DNA from: Anaerolineales bacterium
GTDB taxonomy: Bacteria > Chloroflexota > Anaerolineae > Anaerolineales > UBA6668
Direction: 5' to 3'
NCBI GenBank assembly: GCA_020630805.1
Contig: JAHDIM010000018.1
Coordinates: 1-34,539, forward strand
Length of the DNA stretch: 34,539 nt
Shown here: in pieces, positions 28,248-34,539 of the stretch
Layout: every line of letters starts with the position of its first letter
Position numbering within the stretch: position 1 is the stretch's first letter
Translations under genes and position numbers: made by a program
The notes under the pieces: model-generated
Told to the model about the DNA's origin: nothing
The model's database searches: none
What the model saw: the letters and a program-made list of their open reading frames with translations, nothing else

Positions 28248-28269
28248 GACATTGTTTTATGAAGCGGGT

Positions 28270-29217
28270 TTATTTGCCGATTGAAGCGGTTACCAACCCG
28301 AATTCACCTGAAAAGCTGCCCATTGCTGTTGCAATCACTGATCCATGTGGCGCGTTGTTATCTACAACTGCAAACCCTGGTGTGTCTGAGGCTACGAGTT
28401 TATCGCCATAGTTGACGTTGCCGGTGACTTTGATTTGTTCAATCCCAGCGAAGATGACATCGCCATTTTCATCGATGACACCGACGACGTTGCGGTCACC
28501 GAACAATGCGCAGGCTTCAAAGTCGCGTGCTGGTGCAGCGGAGACACACATCACGTTGCCAATGGCGAGTTCAATGTTGATGGTTTCGCTGATGTAATCG
28601 CGAGCTAAGCTGCCAGCGTCGTTCGTGACGTGATTGAATTGAAGGCTTGGGGCACCATTGTGATCTTCATGAGCAAAACCGGTGACTGGAATAATGCGGT
28701 CGTGCAGAATTGCATCGATGCCGGCTTCACTAGCCTCTGCACTCGTGACTTCACCGACGACATCAATGTCGCCGCTGCCAATTTGCCGTGCTACTACTTG
28801 CGGATTAGAAATTGTTGAAGAGTCACCTTGGTCATACGACACTGAAGAACCGCCAGTGTTGATGTTCATGGTCGTGTTACCAGGGCTGCTAGAAATTGAA
28901 GTCGTAGAACTGTTGGCTGTAATCAGCAACAGTTGACCGCTGGCAAGCGTGACCTGACCGCGTTCAATGCGACCATCGCCGTGAGCGATTTCATAACGAT
29001 AAATACCAATGTCATATTGACCAAACACTGGAACGTTTGTGACCTGACCTTCTGCAACAACAACGTCATTGCGTGAATACAACCGATAGCTGTAGTTATG
29101 GTCAGTGTTGACGAATGTAATTGTCCCTTTTGGGGTAGCAGCGAAAGCTGATGCAGCTGAAGTTAGTGCAATTAGAAGTGCAAATATACCTGTAAATACA
29201 ATTTTGAAGCGTTTCAT
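28270..29217 (-). CDS. Secreted protein of unknown function (shares N- and C-terminal domains with the divergent gene 29685-30812)
   Basis: Signal peptide MKRFKIVFTGIFALLIALTSAASAFA with upstream AGGTAAG; RYEIAHGDGRIERGQVTLASGQLLLIT and C-term IKVTGNVNYGDKLVASDTPGFAVVDNNAPHGSVIATAM. Confidence 0.72.
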   Translation of the reverse strand: MKRFKIVFTGIFALLIALTSAASAFAATPKGTITFVNTDHNYSYRLYSRNDVVVAEGQVTNVPVFGQYDIGIYRYEIAHGDGRIERGQVTLASGQLLLITANSSTTSISSSPGNTTMNINTGGSSVSYDQGDSSTISNPQVVARQIGSGDIDVVGEVTSAEASEAGIDAILHDRIIPVTGFAHEDHNGAPSLQFNHVTNDAGSLARDYISETINIELAIGNVMCVSAAPARDFEACALFGDRNVVGVIDENGDVIFAGIEQIKVTGNVNYGDKLVASDTPGFAVVDNNAPHGSVIATAMGSFSGEFGLVTASIGK

Positions 29218-29390
29218 TTTCTTACCTACTTTAGTGAAGTGCATTTTCTCAACCTGTCTATAACTATCGTATGCCAAGCGTAGGCTTCAGATCATTTAGG
29301 GTGTGTTGAGATGGAAAAAGTTCGCCAATTAATTATTAATATGAAACGGTTTATAAATAGTTTGTTGCAAATTTCATACCATGTGTAAAT

Positions 29391-29419
29391 TCAGTGTATT
29401 ACATATGATGTAACACTGA
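29391..29419. promoter_or_regulatory. Palindromic operator-like element between divergent secreted-protein genes
   Basis: TCAGTGTATTACATATGATGTAACACTGA: TCAGTGT/ACACTGA outer arms and TTACAT-atg-ATGTAA core. Confidence 0.5.
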
Positions 29420-29684
29420 TCATTAATCTTTTATAGAAAATGTTTGTTGAAGGGGGCTTTGCAGAATTCTGTTGAATATACTTTCTGCAATTGAAGTCGT
29501 GATACGCGGGTTTGAGGAGTTGACAAATACGGAGTTAAGTTTCGCTAATATTTTGTGTTAGTTATAAATTTGTTTGGTATTTGCCCGACATGTAATACAA
29601 TAGATACATCTGAAAAGGGAACTGAACAATTAGTCCATTAGTCGTGTTCGTACCGGACCAAAATTATTTGTTCAAACAAGGAAG

Positions 29685-30812
29685 ATGTTGATTAATTTAA
29701 AAGCAAAGAGCTTGGCTCTCTCTGTTGTTATAGCTACGTTGAGTGCATTCGCGATTATTATTTCTCCCGCGCGAGCACAAATCGGCGCCCCTGTATTGCC
29801 AGATCTTGCAAGCGTGACGTTTGCAGACATTGGACTCGATTACTACTATATTTTGCGCCGTTCTTCGGTGGTCCAAGAACAAGGGACAGTATGGCCACAA
29901 ATGCCTACAATGGGTGGCCCAATTACCTTGGCTGTCCCGGTGGGTAGCTATACCTATGAACTGTATCGTGAAGATGGCTTCATTGAGTATGGCCAATTTA
30001 CGCTAACCCCAGGTCAACTTGTCATTGTGACTTCAACTGCGACGACGACCAAAGTGTCAACGCAGAATGGCGGCACTACGCTAAGCACAGTCACCGATGG
30101 CATTGTTGCTGAAATGGGGAGTAACGTTGGTTTGCGGATTTCAGCGCCAGCAACGGTAACCACCACTACGTCATCAAGCGTTGGGACAGTTAATGAGAAC
30201 GCTATTCCGGCGACATCTGTTACCGAATACACAGTTCAACCGGGCGATACGATTGGTGCAGTCGCCACAGCATTTGGGCATGATCCAAAAGTGTTGTTGG
30301 CCATCAATCCAATTCTTTCGGCACGCGCAGGAAACGAACTGATCCCAGGCGAAATTATTTTGATCCCTGGTGTGTTCAATGAATCGCAAACGGTTGCAGG
30401 ACCAGCGGTAGCGCAGGCACCACCACCAGCACCAGCCGCAGCACCGGCAAATACTAGCCCTTCATCAAATGCAGTTGTTGCAGATAACACGCCACCAGCA
30501 GGGTTTACGCTTGGTGATGTCCTTTGTATCGATCCTGCGAATCCAAATCCGGATGCGTTGGTATTGTGTACAACACCGGGTAGCCCATTAGTGACTGCAG
30601 TTGCAGGGGCAGACGGTCAATCAGTTCTTGTGGGGACTGCGTCTATCAAGGTGTCAGGGCCTGTACAAGTTGGCGACTTCTTAGTCGCGTCTAGCATTCC
30701 AGGTGTCGCTGTGGTCAACAATAACCCAGCACCGGGAACAGTAATTGCGCAAGCGTTGGAAGTCAATCCAAACGGGACTGCCATTGTGCGGGCGCTGATC
30801 CGTAAGTTCTAG
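29685..30812 (+). CDS. Secreted LysM-domain protein of unknown function
   Basis: Signal peptide (LSVVIATLSAFAIIISPARAQ); LysM TEYTVQPGDTIGAVATAFGHDPKVLLAINPI...PGEIILIPG; Pro/Ala linker; C-term IKVSGPVQVGDFLVASSIPGVAVVNNNPAPGTVIAQALE. Confidence 0.78.
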   Translation: MLINLKAKSLALSVVIATLSAFAIIISPARAQIGAPVLPDLASVTFADIGLDYYYILRRSSVVQEQGTVWPQMPTMGGPITLAVPVGSYTYELYREDGFIEYGQFTLTPGQLVIVTSTATTTKVSTQNGGTTLSTVTDGIVAEMGSNVGLRISAPATVTTTTSSSVGTVNENAIPATSVTEYTVQPGDTIGAVATAFGHDPKVLLAINPILSARAGNELIPGEIILIPGVFNESQTVAGPAVAQAPPPAPAAAPANTSPSSNAVVADNTPPAGFTLGDVLCIDPANPNPDALVLCTTPGSPLVTAVAGADGQSVLVGTASIKVSGPVQVGDFLVASSIPGVAVVNNNPAPGTVIAQALEVNPNGTAIVRALIRKF

Positions 30813-30840
30813 ACTTTCACAACAACCAGTCTTAAATCAA

Positions 30841-30872
30841 AAAGCGGGCTTCTTCAAGAAGCCCGCTTTTCT
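30841..30872. terminator. Bidirectional terminator between convergent genes
   Basis: AAAGCGGGCTTCTT-ca-AGAAGCCCGCTTTT, flanked by A and T runs. Confidence 0.88.
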
Positions 30873-30889
30873 GTTAAGCGACTATTGAA

Positions 30890-32617
30890 TTACAGCTTGT
30901 CTACTCGTGCTTTGATCTGCGCAAGTTCCCCTTCAATGCTGCTAAGTGACGTTTTTGCATTCTCAAGTTTGCCGGTTTCGGTGCGAACAAAGCGTGCATA
31001 CGGCGCAATGGCTGTGTTGTGGCGCTGCATAATGCGTTCGAGTTCGCCCGTAAATTGTTGGTTGAGCGTGCGAACAATGCGTTTGCGCATGGTTGCAATC
31101 TTTTCACGGAAGTCGCGTTCTGCAGAACGGCGGCGGGCTGGAATAACGAACAGACCCAGCGCCGCGACAACACTCCCAAGAATAATGCCAGTAGCGTCAG
31201 CAGCAGCGGTCGCAGCAATTGCAGCCACGGCTGCGCCAAGCCCAATCGCACCCACTTCGATCATTGCTAGTGTTGCCACAGCAGATTGGGCACCATCGGC
31301 GAGTAACTCTGCTTCATACTTCCGATCGTACTTTTGCACGACGCGGCTGACTTCGTTGGTCATTTGCTCAAACAAGCGTTCGCGCTCGTAGCGGAATGAG
31401 GCATTCGCATCGTCACCAATTAGATTGGCTTGATGGGCGCGGCGCCGTTCAGCCAAATAGTCATTTACTGCTTGCCACTGACGCAGGTCGGCATCTACAA
31501 GCCAGTCAATGATCTCATTGACCTTGCGTTCGATCTGTTCTGGCACGCCAGCGGTGACTTGCTCTTCAAATCCGCGTTGAATTTCTTCTTTGCGTGTCAG
31601 TTGCCAGACTTTACTAATGCGGAAGATGCTGTCAAAGAAGTCGCGGCCACGCTGCTCCATTTCAAGCAGAATGTTGTCCACGCCCTTGAGGTGCAGATCA
31701 AAGTCACGCTTCATATCAGTTTCGAAGGTGGTCATTTGCCCTTCGACGTTGTTCAGCATCATCAAATCTTCGGCAAGCAACTCGCTTTGCTCATCAATCG
31801 CGCCCAGATAGCGCGAGGTGAGATGCGTGCCAACGCCCACTGGATTAGCCAATTTGAGTTTTAGACGGCTGGCTTCATCCAGTGTTTCTTTGATGTACCG
31901 TTCAAGCGGTTCAAACTGGCTGGACGGCCATAAATCTGGCTCGCCAGTTTTGGCTTTGAAGGCTTGCAGGGCGCTAATTGGAAAGATCTCGACATCAATG
32001 CCGAGCGTTTCGCGGGTACTTTGGCGAATGAACTCTACGATCTTGGTGCGTTCGTCTTCGTTTTGGACGTAATCAATTTTGTTGAGGACGACGACGACCT
32101 TTTTACCCCAATCGCGAATAGGGGCTAGAAAAGCACGCTCACTTTCTGAGAAGGCACGATCTGCTGATATAAGGAAGAGAACGAGATCAGAGCGAGGAAC
32201 GAAGTCTGTTGTCAGCTCTTCATGTTCGCGGAAGATGGCGTTTGCACCGGGCGTATCCACAATGCTGATGTCGCGCAGGACTTCTGCTGGTGCGGTAATT
32301 ACGCGGATCTTTTCTGGAGTGACTTCGTCAGAGACTACATCGCCATAGCGCAAGATGTTGATGTCTTGTGTCGTTGGTAAGTTCCCTTCAGCGAGGATCT
32401 TTTCACCCAGCAGTGCATTGATGAAGCTACTTTTGCCAGTGTTGTATTCCCCAACAATAACCAGCAAGAAAAAGTCATCAAGTTGACGAATAGAGTCGTC
32501 AAGGGTCGCGAGATCCACATCGGTCGCATTGAAAGATTTCAATGCCCGATAGAGCTGCTCAAGAGCGGCTTTTTCGTCATTGAGAAGTTGTTCGTGTTGT
32601 TTGTTTAGTATTTCCAT
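30890..32617 (-). CDS. Dynamin-like GTPase family protein
   Basis: G1 VIVGEYNTGKSSFINALLG, switch region LPTTQDINILRYGD, G3 IVDTPGAN, G4 VVLNKIDYV; C-terminal hydrophobic Gly/Ala-rich segment (EVGAIGLGAAVAAIAATAAADATGIILGSVVAALGLFVIPA). Confidence 0.86.
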   Translation of the reverse strand: MEILNKQHEQLLNDEKAALEQLYRALKSFNATDVDLATLDDSIRQLDDFFLLVIVGEYNTGKSSFINALLGEKILAEGNLPTTQDINILRYGDVVSDEVTPEKIRVITAPAEVLRDISIVDTPGANAIFREHEELTTDFVPRSDLVLFLISADRAFSESERAFLAPIRDWGKKVVVVLNKIDYVQNEDERTKIVEFIRQSTRETLGIDVEIFPISALQAFKAKTGEPDLWPSSQFEPLERYIKETLDEASRLKLKLANPVGVGTHLTSRYLGAIDEQSELLAEDLMMLNNVEGQMTTFETDMKRDFDLHLKGVDNILLEMEQRGRDFFDSIFRISKVWQLTRKEEIQRGFEEQVTAGVPEQIERKVNEIIDWLVDADLRQWQAVNDYLAERRRAHQANLIGDDANASFRYERERLFEQMTNEVSRVVQKYDRKYEAELLADGAQSAVATLAMIEVGAIGLGAAVAAIAATAAADATGIILGSVVAALGLFVIPARRRSAERDFREKIATMRKRIVRTLNQQFTGELERIMQRHNTAIAPYARFVRTETGKLENAKTSLSSIEGELAQIKARVDKL

Positions 32618-33103
32618 TGAAATTCCAAAGCTACATAGATTCTTACAAGGCGTATGCAGCTTTTTGAATGAATACGAAAACTCAGAGTGTCATTCCTGCG
32701 TAGGCGAGGGTGACAATTGGGTAATTCTGTGTCGATTTAAGCCTCTCTCTACTGTAATGGTGAGAAGGCGTTTCTTACTTAGATGTCTGATTTTCAATCT
32801 GGACACGCAAAAGCGCAATAAATTCTGCATTTCATATATAGCGCTAACGCACAAAGTGCCTTTGCTAAAGCAAGCGTATCATTAAAGCGCGGTGTCGTTA
32901 GACTTTCGTAAACGGTATTTGTTCGCCACTTGTCCAGATTCCCACGCTTGCCCTACCTTGCCGCCGCAAATCCTATTGTGATAAAATTCGCAAACGATTT
33001 TATAAGTCGTGTTGAGCCTTAATCGCTGTGCCATTTTTTAGGATGTCATAGCAAAATTCTAAAAATCCGCTCAAACATAATCCTTTAATAAGGTCTACGT
33101 TAC

Positions 33104-33475
33104 ATGCCCATAGAAAGCTTGATAAACGATTATTTGCCGATCTTGGTTCTGCTCACGCTAGCAACTGGGTTAGCCTGTCTGATCGTCGTCATTGGGACGG
33201 TCATGGGTCCTAAAAAACCATCCGCGACAAAAGGTATGGCCTATGAGTCGGGGATGACGCCAATTGGTTCTGCTGTCCGACGGGTTCCAATCCGTTATTA
33301 CCTCGTTGCAGTTCTATTTATCCTCTTTGATATTGAAGTGATGTTCTTTGTGCCATGGGCTGTCTCCCTCAAGAAAATGGGTGCATTCAGCTTTTGGTCA
33401 ATGATGGTCTTTACATTTGTGCTTACCATCGGCTTGATCTATGAATGGAAAGTCGGTGCGCTAGACTGGGAATAA
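33104..33475 (+). CDS. nuoA: NADH-quinone oxidoreductase subunit A
   Basis: [41 protein letters not shown] typical of NuoA. Confidence 0.95.
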   Translation: MPIESLINDYLPILVLLTLATGLACLIVVIGTVMGPKKPSATKGMAYESGMTPIGSAVRRVPIRYYLVAVLFILFDIEVMFFVPWAVSLKKMGAFSFWSMMVFTFVLTIGLIYEWKVGALDWE

Positions 33476-33479
33476 TCTT

Positions 33480-33962
33480 ATGGGTCTTGAACAAAAAGCC
33501 GGAGATTTGGGCGTCGTTACCGCCCGTTTAGAAGACGTTGTCAACTGGGGCCGCACTTACGCAATGTGGCCAATGTTGTTTGGTCTTGCCTGCTGTGCAA
33601 TTGAAATGATTGCAACGCAGTCCTCAAACTACGATGCCTCCCGTTTCGGGATGGAACTCATGCGTCCTTCACCGCGTCAGTCTGATCTGATGATTGTTGC
33701 TGGTCGTGTTACTCGCAAAATGGCACCAGTTGTACGTCGCTTGTACGACCAAATGCCAGAACCAAAGTGGGTAATTGCAATGGGCGACTGTGCATCATGT
33801 AGTGGTGTGTTCAATAACTACGCGCTAGTTCAAGGTGTAGACGAAGTTGTTCCAGTCGATGTTTACGTCGCTGGCTGTCCTCCACGTCCAGAAGCGTTGT
33901 TGAACGGCTTCATGACCTTGCACGAAAAAGTAAAGCAAGAAAAGCTTTCTCACTGGGCATAA
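33480..33962 (+). CDS. nuoB: NADH-quinone oxidoreductase subunit B
   Basis: [83 protein letters not shown]. Confidence 0.97.
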   Translation: MGLEQKAGDLGVVTARLEDVVNWGRTYAMWPMLFGLACCAIEMIATQSSNYDASRFGMELMRPSPRQSDLMIVAGRVTRKMAPVVRRLYDQMPEPKWVIAMGDCASCSGVFNNYALVQGVDEVVPVDVYVAGCPPRPEALLNGFMTLHEKVKQEKLSHWA

Positions 33963-33968
33963 TCGCAC

Positions 33969-34496
33969 ATGAGCCATCTTGAAAAAACTCTCGCTGCTCT
34001 TGAAGCAGAACACCCAGGTGTAATTCAAGAAAAAATCGAGTTTCGTGGTGAAACAACGATTGTAGTTGCACCAGATGTTGTAAAAGCAGTCTTGGCGTTT
34101 TTGAAAAACACGCCAGAGTTGGACTACAACTACTTAGCTGACTTGGCTGCAGTAGATTATTCTCCTGCTGAACCGCGCTTTGCAGTGTCTTATATTCCAT
34201 ATTCACTGCGCTACAACACGCGTTTCCGCGTGAAAACATTTGCTGCGGACAGCTATGAGCCAGAATTGGATACGGTTTCAGACCTTTATTTGTCTGCAAA
34301 CTGGCAAGAACGCGAAGCCTACGACATGATGGGGATTTCCTTTACAGGGCACCCAGACCAACGTCGGATTTTGATGCCAGCAGATTGGGAAGGTCACCCT
34401 CATCGTAAAGATTACCCACTTGGCTACGAAGAAGTTCAGTTCTCCTTCAATCGCCGTGACGTGGATAAGCGCAAGAATTACGCGAAGAGATCATAA
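33969..34496 (+). CDS. nuoC: NADH-quinone oxidoreductase subunit C
   Basis: DLYLSANWQEREAYDMMGISFTGHPDQRRILMPADWEGHPHRKDYPLG. Confidence 0.95.
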   Translation: MSHLEKTLAALEAEHPGVIQEKIEFRGETTIVVAPDVVKAVLAFLKNTPELDYNYLADLAAVDYSPAEPRFAVSYIPYSLRYNTRFRVKTFAADSYEPELDTVSDLYLSANWQEREAYDMMGISFTGHPDQRRILMPADWEGHPHRKDYPLGYEEVQFSFNRRDVDKRKNYAKRS

Positions 34497-34500
34497 GTTA

Positions 34501-34539
34501 TGAGTCAAATTGAACAAGTCGACGCAACTGTAAACGATC
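34501..34539 (+). CDS. nuoD: Probable start of nuoD (truncated by window end)
   Basis: ATG 4 bp after the nuoC stop; only 13 codons (MSQIEQVDATVND); identity inferred from nuoABC order. Confidence 0.5.

Noticed and set aside
29520-29551. TTGACA ... TAATAT promoter for the LysM gene
   Set aside because: Spacing is 20 bp to TAATAT (18 bp only to the poorer GCTAAT) in AT-rich DNA; too weak to call as a feature.
30885-31391. 168-aa plus-strand ORF antisense to dynamin gene
   Set aside because: Ser/Ala/Arg-rich shadow ORF; opposite strand encodes a recognisable GTPase.
32580-32885. 101-aa ORF in spacer upstream of nuoA
   Set aside because: Overlaps the start of the dynamin gene antisense, no SD or domain signature, Cys/Leu-rich random-like translation.
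1-34539. Prophage, transposase, tRNA or rRNA
   Set aside because: No integrase, transposase or structural phage genes among the ORFs, and no tRNA cloverleaf or rRNA segment recognised by eye; a tRNAscan/Infernal run would be needed to exclude fully.

Overview
Dense bacterial window, Chloroflexota-like by my reading (taxonomy is inference). Left to right on +: a sugar/fructose-type ABC importer (truncated tandem-domain binding protein, permease, single-domain ATPase) with a ROK fructokinase. Next come a riboflavin-kinase-like small protein and a translationally coupled signalling operon: REC-HisKA_3 kinase, NarL regulator, orphan solute-binding lipoprotein, membrane histidine kinase and ABM monooxygenase. 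Then a unit bounded by identical hairpins: three-repeat DUF4399-like lipoprotein, membrane cytochrome c, OmpR-family regulator and histidine kinase. A pair of AT-rich, mutually homologous SPFH-like membrane proteins follows. On the minus strand is a purine cluster (purL-Q-C-E-F-[D-M fusion]-N) with several eukaryote-like features. After that lie a divergent pair of secreted proteins sharing N- and C-terminal domains (one with LysM), a dynamin-like GTPase (-), and the start of a nuoABC(D) operon (+). Leads most worth following: four 11-bp phased CTTTAG repeats upstream of the DUF4399/cytochrome/two-component unit; the permease-less binding-protein phosphorelay, whose kinase appears to have lost its REC domain; the PurD-PurM fusion, class II-like PurE and duplicated PurS-PurL; and the SPFH-like pair behind a leader hairpin. 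No CRISPR array, tRNA, rRNA or transposase was recognised.
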